The translations under genes and the position numbers were made by a program. The notes beneath the pieces were generated by a model. The model searched no databases and was not told the origin of the DNA. It saw only the letters and a list, made by a program, of their open reading frames with translations. Below, piece after piece: positions 18,301 to 27,302 of a stretch of DNA of 64,000 nt (positions are counted from its first letter, which is position 1; every line of letters begins with the position of its first letter). The DNA comes from Chitinophagales bacterium (GTDB taxonomy: Bacteria > Bacteroidota > Bacteroidia > Chitinophagales > CAIOSU01): the NCBI GenBank assembly GCA_018401955.1, contig JAGYJT010000006.1:1-64000 (forward strand), written 5' to 3'.

Positions 18301-20843
18301 GCCCTGGCATAGTGGGTAATGATTTCGACCCCGCATTGTCGGGTGGTGGTACCCATACAATTAATTATGCTATTGATTCTTTCTTGGGCTATTCAATCGA
18401 TACCAACTTCGCTTATACTATTGTTCCAACAGCTGCCAGTGCAGTTGTCTACAATTTTATTGACGATGATGAGGAGCTATCAAACACCATTCCGATTGGT
18501 TTCAGTTTTAATTTCTTTGGGCAAGATTATACTGATTTGAAGGTGAGCACCAATGGTTTCTTAACTTTTGATGTGGCCTCAACCGACCCTGAGTTTTCTA
18601 ACCAAGCTTTACCTGATACCGATGCGCCTAACAATTTGGTAGCGTTTATGTGGGATGATTTGGAACTGTCGGGTTTTGAATACTTTGTAACTGGCACTGC
18701 ACCCAATAGGGCCATGGTTATGAACTTCGATGCATTCCATTTCTTTAGTTTTAGTGTGGTGCGTGCGCAGATTGTGTTGCAAGAGACCACCAATGAGATT
18801 GAAATACATTGTACTAACTGTCAGCCTGATGATTCAGGTGCCTCGGCCACGCAAGGTGTTGAAAATGCCGATGGAACTAGGGCTTATGTGCCTACTGGTC
18901 GTAATAATTCGGGTTGGGGTTCAGCTTTGTCGAGCGTAAGGTTTATACCTGCATCTTGTACTTTCTCTACCAGCCAACAAGTAACAGTTGGTGGGGTTGT
19001 TGTTGATATTGCTGATACCTCAATTTGCGGAGGTGAAAGCGTTGTGGTTACGGCATCTGGCAGCACCAGTTATGCTTGGAGCCACGGCCCTACAACCGCC
19101 TCTGTAACGCTTTCGCCTGCTGATACTACCGTTTATACCGTTACAGGTACCGATGTGAGCTGTACTTCGTCTACAACAGTTACTGTTAATGTTCGTCCGG
19201 GTGTAAATGCAAGTATCAACGGTTTGAATGATACGGTTTGCTCAGGTGATTTGTTAATCACTTTGGTGGGTACACCAGCGGGCGGTACATTCGCTGGTCC
19301 AGGTGTTTCCGGTTCAACTTTCGACCCTGCTCAAGCTACAGTTAGTGCTATCAATATCATTACCTACGCAGTAACTAATGCTTTTGGTTGTTCAGATACG
19401 GCTGAGTTCGATGTATTTGTTTCGCCATCACCAATGGCACAGTTTACGCTAGCCGATTCGGCATATTGCCTTAGCGCTTTACCTGTAACTCTTTCAGCAA
19501 CTCCAGCAGGAGGTGTATTTACGGGCCCGGGTATAAGCAATGGTACCTTTGTTCCTTACTTTGCAGGTGTTGGTGTCCATCAACTGGTTTACCGTGTAGC
19601 TATACCTGGCGGCTGCGATGCTATTGATACGCTAAGCGTTACGGTATATGGTTTGCCAACAGTTAGTTTTAATACTATTGCTACTCAGTATTGTGTTCAG
19701 TCTGATTCGGTTTCCTTAATCGGTACACCAACTGGCGGAACGTTTATGGGAGTGGGTATAAGTAATGATGCTTTTCACCCAAGTGACGCAGGTGTTGGTG
19801 GTCCTTATATCATCTCTTATACATACACTGATAGCAATGGTTGCAGTAGCAACAATGTACAACTTACAGAAGTGGTAACCAACCCTACCTTGCAGTGGGT
19901 TGGCTTACGCAACAGCTATTGCATCAACGGCGATTCGGTTAGCTTGGTGGCTTTACCTGGCGGCGGTACTTTTAGTGGTAATGGTGTAAGTGGCACCTTC
20001 TTTAACCCAACCAATGCTGGTGTGGGTACTCAAACACTTACTTATGATTATACTGATGGCGCAGGTTGCGCTGCATCACTAGATGCAAATGTAGTAGTAA
20101 ACGATGTGTTGCCAATAGGCATTGACAATCTTGATAGCACCTATTGCGTAAATGATCCTTTGGTTCTTCTTTCTGCATTTCCTTCAGGTGGCGTGTTTAG
20201 TGGCAACGGCGTAGTAGGCAATGTATTTTCGCCTGACACTGCTGGCACAGGCGGCCCATATGTGGTTACCTACACTTATACTGATTTGAACGGTTGTGTA
20301 ACTTCAACTTCAGCTAGCACCCGCATTAAGCCAGCAACCAATCTATTGATTAGTGGCTTAGTGCCTGACTATTGTATAGAGGATAATATCGAAGTGGACA
20401 TCAATGTAGCACCGCAAGGAGGAACTCTGCTTGGTTCTGGTATATCTGGTACTAGTTTTAACCCATCATTAGCTGGTTTTGGGGAGTATATACTTACCTA
20501 TGAGTATACTAACACGCAAGGTTGCACAAGCTATACTTCGTACACCGTAAATGTAAGAGGTTGTACCGGTATTGACGAAGTGGATGCTGCCGTGCTAGTT
20601 GGTTTATACCCGAACCCAACTACAGGTGTATTGAATTTTGGTGTAGATGGGTTGGATGGGGAAACCTTGCAGCTAAACGTGTTTAGCATACACGGACAGC
20701 GATTAATGCAAGAGCAGTATAATAATGTAACCAGCCAAGTACCTATGCAAATAGATATGAGCCTATTATCAGAAGGTACCTACATGGTACAGTTGCAAGC
20801 AGGCAATTATAGTAGTGTGCATAGAGTTGTTTTAACCAGATAA
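15375..20843 (+). CDS. Giant T9SS surface protein with nine PAGGTFSGPG repeats
   Basis: 1822 residues. Signal peptide at 1-24. An N-terminal choice-of-anchor V-like domain (about 26-180) has GAPGELNCSASGCHVG, a CxxxxCH variant of the family's Cys-rich start. Next come a PKD domain (about 188-262), several ~85-residue Ig-like units with T.Y.V.VTD..GC patterns (270-556), a cleaved-adhesin/MAM-like domain (about 579-742), then nine copies (about 790-1785) of a ~95-residue unit with PAGGTFSGPGV...F.P..AG.G. A nidogen-like insert (about 1016-1196, FNFFGQDYTDLKVSTNGFLTF) splits the third copy. A type A sorting domain ends the protein. It is probably a cell-surface adhesin. Confidence 0.9.
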   Translation: MRKGTLLSIIFSITFLVFLAPQAFNNASQPPEGHTGAPGELNCSASGCHVGTPVSNRSLFRMDIVSRPPTYDTAVTYNLFVNNSAGTAAYGFQVTAVDANGFPAGNFILNSTTTTSLVAGANGRQYVGHNNANSTNAWAFKWKPTRYVGPVTFYIAGLGANNDGSVTGDQTYLDTLRFVGQGQPANLNADFTISNTTVCVGDAITYTNTSTGTVTTYNWTFGAGANPADAATVGPHSVTYSTTGTKTISLTVGDGLLTDTETKTVTVVSAPVANAGNDTTICAGGTATLRATGGTIYAWSNGAGSGASVTVSPLTTTTYTVTATSGSCTATDEVIVTVSPGPAADAGVNDTVCLGEPATLTASGGVGYQWNTTQTTATITAIIPAAGTYTAVVTVTDAQGCTGVDSAQVIVNPLPNVTVADVTTCGTGTATLDAGAGFASYVWSNADVTQTTDVTTTGSYSVTVTDANGCENADTATATILSSLVVTLNDTSFCPGGSVTLDAGYPGATYLWSDNSTDQTLVVTSAGTYSVTVTDGSCSGSEDAVVSIATLPSVGAGADVIICAGDVANIGNPDSVDVVIVQSENFNGCGLPTGWQANILAGVDNWLFTVPSYGGGGINGSCMAHFNDDDAGSGQVNRVELLSPSFDATPYSVLLVNLDVHFRVSTSSQFNIQVWDGTAYQDLAVYNSTINGNTWGSFQNETFDLTPYLNANLHLRFFYDDLGGYEWWAGIDNFLVGGIPAGLYSWSPTTGLADPNSPLTTAQPTTTTSYVLSATVNGCTKTDTVLVTVNQSPTVSFTGIATTYCADVDVDYSLTGTPTGGTFSGPGVTGSSFNPSDAGAGVHNVVYEYFDAALNCTGRDTIVVTVNPIPNAVITSANTFVCIDEPAFTLTATPAGGTFSGPGVSSGTFNASIAGAGAHLVSYVYTSPAGCSDTATIIYNVVDFTPSFSGLGSGYCASTSTTVALTGSPAGGTFSGPGIVGNDFDPALSGGGTHTINYAIDSFLGYSIDTNFAYTIVPTAASAVVYNFIDDDEELSNTIPIGFSFNFFGQDYTDLKVSTNGFLTFDVASTDPEFSNQALPDTDAPNNLVAFMWDDLELSGFEYFVTGTAPNRAMVMNFDAFHFFSFSVVRAQIVLQETTNEIEIHCTNCQPDDSGASATQGVENADGTRAYVPTGRNNSGWGSALSSVRFIPASCTFSTSQQVTVGGVVVDIADTSICGGESVVVTASGSTSYAWSHGPTTASVTLSPADTTVYTVTGTDVSCTSSTTVTVNVRPGVNASINGLNDTVCSGDLLITLVGTPAGGTFAGPGVSGSTFDPAQATVSAINIITYAVTNAFGCSDTAEFDVFVSPSPMAQFTLADSAYCLSALPVTLSATPAGGVFTGPGISNGTFVPYFAGVGVHQLVYRVAIPGGCDAIDTLSVTVYGLPTVSFNTIATQYCVQSDSVSLIGTPTGGTFMGVGISNDAFHPSDAGVGGPYIISYTYTDSNGCSSNNVQLTEVVTNPTLQWVGLRNSYCINGDSVSLVALPGGGTFSGNGVSGTFFNPTNAGVGTQTLTYDYTDGAGCAASLDANVVVNDVLPIGIDNLDSTYCVNDPLVLLSAFPSGGVFSGNGVVGNVFSPDTAGTGGPYVVTYTYTDLNGCVTSTSASTRIKPATNLLISGLVPDYCIEDNIEVDINVAPQGGTLLGSGISGTSFNPSLAGFGEYILTYEYTNTQGCTSYTSYTVNVRGCTGIDEVDAAVLVGLYPNPTTGVLNFGVDGLDGETLQLNVFSIHGQRLMQEQYNNVTSQVPMQIDMSLLSEGTYMVQLQAGNYSSVHRVVLTR

Positions 20844-20869
20844 TTATTTGGTAAATGATATCCTGTAAT

Positions 20870-20901
20870 GGGTGCAGCATACACGCTGCACCCATTTTTT
20901 T
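20870..20901 (+). terminator. Terminator after the giant surface protein
   Basis: A perfect 9-bp stem, GGGTGCAGC / GCTGCACCC (20870-20878 and 20885-20893), has a 6-nt loop and is followed by A and eight T. Confidence 0.92.
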
Positions 20902-20971
20902 TGCACTGTTTTTTCAAATGCAGAACTGATTAATGAATAAACTGTTACTTTAGTGATACTGAAAAGATATT

Positions 20972-21070
20972 ATGATACTCAATCTGTTTTTAGCCATTTT
21001 TGCTTTTGCCGCTATTATGGCGTTGATTATTAAGTTCTTGCCCAGCCAAGAGGAAGACGAGAATAAGTAA
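20972..21070 (+). CDS. 32-residue single-pass membrane protein
   Basis: A short ORF encodes a hydrophobic helix (MILNLFLAIFAFAAIMALII, residues 1-20) followed by KFLPSQ and an acidic tail EEDENK. It lies in the otherwise gene-free 323 bp between a strong terminator and the subtilase gene. The clean helix-plus-charged-tail design argues for a real small membrane protein; there is no family assignment. It may assist a membrane complex. Confidence 0.5.
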   Translation: MILNLFLAIFAFAAIMALIIKFLPSQEEDENK

Positions 21071-21133
21071 ATAACTGATAAAAGTGGGTTGAAAACCACT
21101 CAAACCTCAAATATTTATTTTCATATCTCGGCA

Positions 21134-21141
21134 TAAGTTTG
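21134..21141 (+). promoter_or_regulatory. Candidate -7 element of the subtilase gene
   Basis: TAAGTTTG is an exact match to TAnnTTTG, ending 25 bp before the ATG at 21167. Confidence 0.4.
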
Positions 21142-21166
21142 TAGTTTTCTGCTACACTATTTTACT

Positions 21167-22906
21167 ATGCTACACATACGATTCATGATTATTGCTTGCC
21201 TATTTTTAGCAGCAGGCAATTGTGTTTATGCACAGAGCAGTCCCTTTTTAAATACTTCAGCCAAACAACGTGAGCAGCCTAAGGTGCGGCCGGGTCAATT
21301 GTTGGTTAGCCTTAATGAAGGCGTGGATGCCAACCAGCTATTGGGAGCAAACGAAGCCTTGGTTGAGAGTTATGGTCTCTCCGTTATTAAGCAGGTTTCT
21401 AAAACCATGAACATTTGGCTAATTGGCCACAGCTTGAATGTATCTTCAAGCGAAGTGCTAGAAGCGTTTTACCGTTTGCCTGAAGTAGCCGTGGCGCAGT
21501 TTAACCACGTTATAAAAAAACGGAATGACACTGTTAGACCCAATGATAATTTATACAACTTGCAATGGCAATATAATAATACGGGCGGTAATGGCGGTGT
21601 AGCAGGAGCCGATATTAGTGCTGAGCTAGCATGGTATATTACCACTGGCGGCGTTACACCTAATGGCGATACTATCGTGGTAGCCATTATTGATGATGGG
21701 TTGGATACTACCTTGGTGGATATGGCACCTAACTGGTGGAAAAACCTTAACGAAGTACCCAATAACGGTATTGATGATGATGGAAATGGTTTTATTGACG
21801 ATTATAGAGGGTGGAACGCTTACGATGGCAATGATGTAATCTATAGTGCATTTTCATGGGAAGCAGGTGGTTGGCATGGTAGCCCGGTAGCTGGTATTGT
21901 TGGTGCTAAAGGTAACGATGGTGTTGGGGTAACGGGCGTAAACTGGAACGTAAAGCTCATGATTATTGCTGGGGGCGGCGATGAAGCCGATGCCCTTGAA
22001 GCATATGAGTATGCATTGCAAAACCGTAAGCTATATAATGCCACATTTGGAGCCAAAGGCGCTTACGTAGTATCTACAAATGCTTCGTGGGGTATTGACG
22101 GCATTTTTTATACTGATGCACCTTTATGGTGTAGTTTTTATGATTCGTTGGGGGCGGCAGGTATATTGAACGCAGGAGCTACTGTAAACGACAACTGGGA
22201 TGTTGAGGTTTTAGGCGATATGCCTACAAGTTGCCCTAGCGACTATTTGGTTGCGGTAACTAATACTAAGCGCAACGACGAAAAAGAAACTTTTGCGGGC
22301 TATGGTGAAATAAGTATTGACCTTGGTGCCCCTGGCGAAGACGCCTATAACGTTGATGTGTATAGTGATTATGGTGCTTTTGGGGGTACATCGGGCGCTA
22401 CGCCCCACGTGGCTGGTGCTATTGCATTGCTGCACTCAGTGCCCAACCAAGAGTTTGCTGACTATACAGCCATGCACCCAGATAGCGCGGCCGTATGGGT
22501 AAAACGCTTTATTTTGGAAGGGGTTGATAGCAATGCTAGCTTACAAAACAAAAGTGTTACTGGCGGTAGGCTCAACCTCTTTGGGGCTATCGAAAAAATG
22601 TACGAGTATTTTCCTGATTTGCCTTTGGATACTACCCCAACTGTTGGCATCAATAATGTTGTATTAGAGGGCGTAAGTGTTTACCCCAACCCCGCAAGCG
22701 CTGAGGTTATTGTTGAGTTACCATATAGCGATGTAGTGAGTATTAAGGTTATAGGATTGGACGGTAAAGTTGCTGTAGATATATTTACCGCTTCGCCAAT
22801 GCGCTTTCACCACATCAATATTGAACCGTTGGCTTTGGGTGTATATGTTTTGCAAATTGAAAACACCAGCGGCGCAAAAGCATATCAGAGGATTATGAAA
22901 AATTAA
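21167..22906 (+). CDS. Subtilisin-like serine protease with T9SS sorting domain
   Basis: 579 residues. Signal peptide 1-22 (ends VYA-QS). A propeptide-like part (about 40-115) resembles peptidase inhibitor I9. The S8 catalytic triad is complete: Asp176 (VVAIIDDG), His237 (GWHGSPVAGIVGAKG) and Ser409 (GGTSGATPHVAGAIALL). A Ca-site-like IDDDGNGFIDD lies between Asp and His. A type A sorting domain (about 500-579, VYPNPASAEV... LGVYVLQI) marks export by T9SS. It is an extracellular or surface peptidase. Substrate unknown. Confidence 0.93.
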   Translation: MLHIRFMIIACLFLAAGNCVYAQSSPFLNTSAKQREQPKVRPGQLLVSLNEGVDANQLLGANEALVESYGLSVIKQVSKTMNIWLIGHSLNVSSSEVLEAFYRLPEVAVAQFNHVIKKRNDTVRPNDNLYNLQWQYNNTGGNGGVAGADISAELAWYITTGGVTPNGDTIVVAIIDDGLDTTLVDMAPNWWKNLNEVPNNGIDDDGNGFIDDYRGWNAYDGNDVIYSAFSWEAGGWHGSPVAGIVGAKGNDGVGVTGVNWNVKLMIIAGGGDEADALEAYEYALQNRKLYNATFGAKGAYVVSTNASWGIDGIFYTDAPLWCSFYDSLGAAGILNAGATVNDNWDVEVLGDMPTSCPSDYLVAVTNTKRNDEKETFAGYGEISIDLGAPGEDAYNVDVYSDYGAFGGTSGATPHVAGAIALLHSVPNQEFADYTAMHPDSAAVWVKRFILEGVDSNASLQNKSVTGGRLNLFGAIEKMYEYFPDLPLDTTPTVGINNVVLEGVSVYPNPASAEVIVELPYSDVVSIKVIGLDGKVAVDIFTASPMRFHHINIEPLALGVYVLQIENTSGAKAYQRIMKN

Positions 22907-22980
22907 CGGGTACGTTTTTTTTAAGTTTAAAGTTGCTGTATACTATCTGCTGTGGACCGTGGACATCAACCAATTTTCCT

Positions 22981-22988
22981 TAACTTTG
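22981..22988 (+). promoter_or_regulatory. Candidate -7 element of gcdH
   Basis: TAACTTTG matches TAnnTTTG exactly and ends 21 bp before the ATG at 23010. Confidence 0.4.
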
Positions 22989-23009
22989 TTTTAATAAAAA
23001 AGCGAAGCT

Positions 23010-24221
23010 ATGGCTACGGATACGATAGAGCACCAAAAGAAAGCGTTTAACGATTTATATCAGCACCATGACTATTACGGTGTGGATGATTTGCTTACCG
23101 ATGAGCACAAATTGATTCGTGACACGGTGCGTAGCTTCGTTAAAAAGGAAGTAACCCCGATAATAGACGATTACGCCCAACGTGCTGACTTTCCGAAGCA
23201 CTTGATTAAGGGTTTAGGCGAAATTGGTGCCTTTGGGCCGCATATACCCACTGAGTATGGTGGCGGGGGCATGGATGAGATATCGTATGGTATCATTATG
23301 CAAGAGATAGAACGAGGTGATTCCGGTATTCGTTCTACCGCTTCGGTACAAGGCTCTTTGGTAATGTACCCTATCTATAAGTTTGCCAGCGAAGCACAAA
23401 AACACAAGTGGTTGCCTAAATTGGCAACAGGTGAACTTATGGGCTGTTTCGGCCTTACCGAGCCTAACCACGGTAGTAACCCATCGGGCATGGAGACCAA
23501 CATTAAAGATGCTGGCGACCAAGTGATATTAAACGGTGCTAAAATGTGGATTAGCAATGCCCCGTTTGCCGATATAGCAGTGGTGTGGGCCAAAAACGAG
23601 GAAGGTCGCATACGTGGTATGGTGGTTGAGCGCGGTATGGAAGGGTTTAGTACCCCAACTACACACAATAAATGGTCGCTTAGGGCATCAGCAACCGGTG
23701 AGTTGGTGTTTGATAACGTGAAGGTGCCAAAAGAGAATGTTTTTCCAGAAGTAGAAGGCTTACGCGGACCCCTTACTTGTCTTTCATCTGCACGCTATGG
23801 TATCTCTTGGGGCGCTATTGGTGCAGCCTTGGATTGCTACGATACTGCACTACGTTATGCTAAAGAGCGTGTTCAGTTTGGTAAGCCTATTGCAGGTTTC
23901 CAGCTTACGCAAAAAAAGTTGGCTGAGATGATTACCGAAATTACTAAAGCACAGCTATTGGCTTGGCGCTTGGGTACTTTAAAAAATGAAGGGAAAGCCA
24001 CCCCAGCGCAAATAAGCATGGCTAAGCGCAACAACGTGGATATGGCCATCAATATAGCCCGTGAGTCGCGCCAAATACTTGGCGGCATGGGTATCAGTGG
24101 CGACTATAGCATTATGCGCCACAGCATGAACCTTGAATCTGTAATCACCTACGAAGGTACACACGATATTCACCTGCTTATTACAGGGCAGGATATTACT
24201 GGATTGAATGCTTTTGGTTGA
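23010..24221 (+). CDS. gcdH: Glutaryl-CoA dehydrogenase-like acyl-CoA dehydrogenase
   Basis: This FAD enzyme would oxidise and decarboxylate glutaryl-CoA to crotonyl-CoA in lysine/tryptophan degradation. The 403 residues carry the GCDH hallmark catalytic base Glu382 in VITYEGTHDIHLLITG, the substrate-binding Arg region GDSGIRSTASVQGSLVMYPI, and FAD motifs CFGLTEPNHGSNPSGM and KMWISNAPFADI. The match to human GCDH around SVQGSLVM and YEGTHDIH is what points to the glutaryl type rather than a general acyl-CoA dehydrogenase. Monocistronic. Confidence 0.88.
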   Translation: MATDTIEHQKKAFNDLYQHHDYYGVDDLLTDEHKLIRDTVRSFVKKEVTPIIDDYAQRADFPKHLIKGLGEIGAFGPHIPTEYGGGGMDEISYGIIMQEIERGDSGIRSTASVQGSLVMYPIYKFASEAQKHKWLPKLATGELMGCFGLTEPNHGSNPSGMETNIKDAGDQVILNGAKMWISNAPFADIAVVWAKNEEGRIRGMVVERGMEGFSTPTTHNKWSLRASATGELVFDNVKVPKENVFPEVEGLRGPLTCLSSARYGISWGAIGAALDCYDTALRYAKERVQFGKPIAGFQLTQKKLAEMITEITKAQLLAWRLGTLKNEGKATPAQISMAKRNNVDMAINIARESRQILGGMGISGDYSIMRHSMNLESVITYEGTHDIHLLITGQDITGLNAFG

Positions 24222-24390
24222 GCTTGGTTATTGGATGACTAGTTAACTGGTTATTGGTATAGTATGTAAGCCCATCTCCCCATGGGAGAGGTTGGGAGAG
24301 GGAAATGTGCGGGTGGTAAAGTTCTGCTTGCAAAAGCCACTGTTGCGGAGAATTTCGCTGTACCCAAAGCAACCTACAGAGATGCCCAAA

Positions 24391-24429
24391 ACAAAAGCCG
24401 CCGCATGAAATTCATGCAGCGGCTTTTGT
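24391..24429. terminator. Bidirectional terminator between gcdH and the kinase
   Basis: A long hairpin: ACAAAAGCCGC (24391-24401) pairs with GCGGCTTTTGT (24419-24429), with an inner GCATGA/TCATGC stem. A-rich on the left and T-rich on the right, so it can work for both convergent genes. Confidence 0.85.
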
Positions 24430-24453
24430 TTTATAATTATATGTTATATATTG

Positions 24454-27243
24454 CTACTTCCTAGCCCCAACTAACTTAAAGTTATCAACGGTAACTTTGG
24501 TGTATATCGTTTGGCAGAAAAAACCAAAAGTAGTACCGGCAATGCGCGGTAGGTTTTGGTTGCTAATGAGTTTGGTGCCGTTTACATATACATTTACGCT
24601 ACTGCCTTTCTTCTCCACTTTAATGGTATTGCTCTGTCCCGAACGGGTATTAATAGCGCTGCTTTTTGAGTACTCTACAATCGTTTTCCAATCGCCGCCG
24701 CCATACTTCTTCAGTGCAAGATAGCCACCATCGGTATCAAGCAACACTCGATAACTATCGCCGCTACCTTTACCGCCAAAAACCAAACCATGCGGGTCGG
24801 TAGTACCGCTAATGCTAAACTCTGCTTCTACGGTATAATCTTCCATAGAGTTTAGGTCATCAAAGTCTTGAGTGTAGCTAGAGCCAATGTCTTTTGACAG
24901 GTAATAAACCAACTTACCATTGGCAATGTAAATTTCACGATTGCTATCAGAGAACTTCTTTTTATCAGGAAAAAAGTAACTGCTGCTGTAACTACTAAAA
25001 TTATCGATGTAAGTGACTTTACCTAAACCGTTTTCCTTTAACAACGATTTGATGCTGGTAGTTTTGGCCAAATCATAGGCATCACGGCCATTAGATGCTG
25101 TAATGGTTACGTCGGCCTTATTATCTATTAGGTATTTTACAACATCGTAGTGGCCATTGCTTGCGGCCTCTAACACTGGTGTTAGTTTGTAGGAGCCTTG
25201 CCTAATGTTTTTATTGGCGCCTTTGCCTACCATATACTTAACAACATCTAGCTTACCCGCGGAAGCCGCAGCGCCTAGCGGGCTCCAGCCATCGTTGCTT
25301 TTGGTGCTTGAGTCATACTCTTGGTCGTTTACGGGCACGTTACAGCTTTCGATAAAATACTTTAATATGTCGAGTTTGCCCATACCTGCAGCCAACACAC
25401 TAGGACTGCCATAACTAGCAGAGCCAATAACGAGGTTGCCACTCTTATCGGTGCATTTAGCACCTGCCGATACCAAGTCCTTTACTAATTGTAGGTTGCC
25501 ATTTTTTACCGCCAAAAACAACACAGGGGTTTTACCATCATGTGCACTAGGGTCGGCACCTGCTTTTAGGGCCGCGCTTACCTCGGCAGCCGAGCCATTT
25601 TTAACACCCGCAATAAGTTGGGCATTTACTGCGGCAAGTTTAATGGCTTTTTCTTGGCGGCTAGCTTCGTCAAACTTACCTTGTGCTACTTCATCACCAG
25701 CTTTAAAGCTGAGCGCGTTTTCATAGGCCATACGGGCATTTTCATAATCTTTAGCTGCCAAATAGTTATCACCTTTGTCAAGCTCAATAAAATACTTTGC
25801 CTCTGCGGCTTTATCGGTAGCTTCCTTATCATCAGGTATAAAGGTAAGGGCCAGCTCATATTTTGCTATCGCATCTCCATATTTCTTCTCTTCCAGCAGC
25901 TTATTACCTTCATCATAAGCAGCAGTATATTTTTCCTTGATTTTTTCCTCAACTGATTCCAGTCCCGATTTTGCAATGGCATCATCAGGATATATTTCGA
26001 GTGCAGCCAAGTAAGCCTCTTTTGCATCAGCATACTTATCGCCTGCCAATGCGGTGTTGGCTTTGTTTATTGAGGTATCGTACTGTGCCTTAAGGTTAGC
26101 AGCTTTTTGTTGTTGCATAAAAAAGTAACCGCCGGCACCGGCCAGTAGCAGCACCACTACAACAATAGCTGCAATAAGTGGTGTTTTACTCTTCCTTTTG
26201 GTTGCTGTCGGCGAAAAATCGGCCCTAGTAGCATTGGGGTCAATCGGCTTTGAAGCGGGTGGGGCAGGGGTTGGTTCGGCTACATTTCTCGAGTTGTTAG
26301 GCGTATCAATTGCCGAAATAGAGGGGATGCTATCCAACCTTTCGGTTTGTCGGCCGCTAGAAGCAAAGGCTGGGGCATCGTCTTGGGCAGCACTGTCATC
26401 TTTTACAAAACTAATGTCCCACTTACCAGTTGTTAAATAAGCTCTTGCGCTGCTGGCTAGCTCTGCTGCCGAAGGGCGGTTTTGCATACGCAACGACAAG
26501 CAAGCCTGTATTAGTTTTGCCAGCTCGGGGCTAAATTTGTCGCTAATTAATGGAGGTTTTGAGCCAGATAGCAACGATACGCCGCCCGAACCCATCCATG
26601 GCACATCGCCTTCGCAAAGCTCGTACAACATTACGCCCATTGAAAACACATCACCTGCGGTGGTATTTTGCGGGTTTTGGTCAAACCTTTCCGGCGGTGC
26701 ATAGGCTACGGTTAGGGCCCCGCTCATGGTAGTGGCCTTACGTAAGGTGCTGCGCATGCGGCTGCTTATGCCAAAATCGGTAAGTAGGTAGTTGTTGTCA
26801 TTATCAATAAGTATGTTATCGGGCTTAATGTCTTGGTGCACAATATCTTTGCTGTGCAAATACGATAAGCCGTCGCCCACTTGGGCCAGTATTTGTGCTA
26901 TTTCTTTCTCGCCAAGCACCTGGTGCTCCATTAGCTTATTGCCTACAGAGCCTTTGGAGCAGTATGGCATTACCAAAAACGGTGAGCCATCAGCAATGTC
27001 AAAATAAGAGGCTTTAAGTAAGTTTGGATGATTTAATGGTTGGGTAAGCGAATACTCCCTACGAAACTGCTTTAGGCCATATTCATCCAATCCTTTTTCT
27101 GGGGCATATATTTTAACAGCTACTACGGTGCCTTCGGTCATTTCATCTTCAGCCTGCCATACTTCCGAAAATCCGCCGATACCTAGTTTGCGCGTTAATT
27201 TATACCTTCCTCCAAAAACATCATCCTTTGCGAAATTACCCAT
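24454..27243 (-). CDS. Ser/Thr kinase-TM-TPR-ankyrin-lectin-like fusion protein
   Basis: 929 residues. Hanks-type kinase at about 12-275: glycine loop GIGGFSEVW, Lys44 (VVAVKIYA), catalytic loop HQDIKPDN at 136-143 (HQD in place of HRD, so a non-RD kinase), DFG at 156-158, APPER at 182-186. A Pro/Ala-rich linker leads to one transmembrane helix (about 355-375). Then TPR-like repeats (about 385-510), four or five ankyrin repeats (about 545-725) and a C-terminal jelly-roll (about 740-929, NGTKLISNQNLPRIAGTTFGFFCQTI), similar to LamG/3-keto-disaccharide-hydrolase-like sensors. The kinase should be cytosolic and the rest periplasmic. It probably links an external ligand to phosphorylation. Substrates unknown. 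Confidence 0.88.
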   Translation of the reverse strand: MGNFAKDDVFGGRYKLTRKLGIGGFSEVWQAEDEMTEGTVVAVKIYAPEKGLDEYGLKQFRREYSLTQPLNHPNLLKASYFDIADGSPFLVMPYCSKGSVGNKLMEHQVLGEKEIAQILAQVGDGLSYLHSKDIVHQDIKPDNILIDNDNNYLLTDFGISSRMRSTLRKATTMSGALTVAYAPPERFDQNPQNTTAGDVFSMGVMLYELCEGDVPWMGSGGVSLLSGSKPPLISDKFSPELAKLIQACLSLRMQNRPSAAELASSARAYLTTGKWDISFVKDDSAAQDDAPAFASSGRQTERLDSIPSISAIDTPNNSRNVAEPTPAPPASKPIDPNATRADFSPTATKRKSKTPLIAAIVVVVLLLAGAGGYFFMQQQKAANLKAQYDTSINKANTALAGDKYADAKEAYLAALEIYPDDAIAKSGLESVEEKIKEKYTAAYDEGNKLLEEKKYGDAIAKYELALTFIPDDKEATDKAAEAKYFIELDKGDNYLAAKDYENARMAYENALSFKAGDEVAQGKFDEASRQEKAIKLAAVNAQLIAGVKNGSAAEVSAALKAGADPSAHDGKTPVLFLAVKNGNLQLVKDLVSAGAKCTDKSGNLVIGSASYGSPSVLAAGMGKLDILKYFIESCNVPVNDQEYDSSTKSNDGWSPLGAAASAGKLDVVKYMVGKGANKNIRQGSYKLTPVLEAASNGHYDVVKYLIDNKADVTITASNGRDAYDLAKTTSIKSLLKENGLGKVTYIDNFSSYSSSYFFPDKKKFSDSNREIYIANGKLVYYLSKDIGSSYTQDFDDLNSMEDYTVEAEFSISGTTDPHGLVFGGKGSGDSYRVLLDTDGGYLALKKYGGGDWKTIVEYSKSSAINTRSGQSNTIKVEKKGSSVNVYVNGTKLISNQNLPRIAGTTFGFFCQTIYTKVTVDNFKLVGARK

Positions 27244-27294
27244 GTTAGTTGCTGTAGTTATTAGCGTATGCTTGGTTCATTAAGTTGATTGTAA

Positions 27295-27302
27295 CAAATT
27301 TA
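27295..27302 (-). promoter_or_regulatory. Candidate -7 element of the kinase gene
   Basis: On the minus strand this reads TAAATTTG, an exact TAnnTTTG match about 52 bp before the ATG at 27243. Confidence 0.35.
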
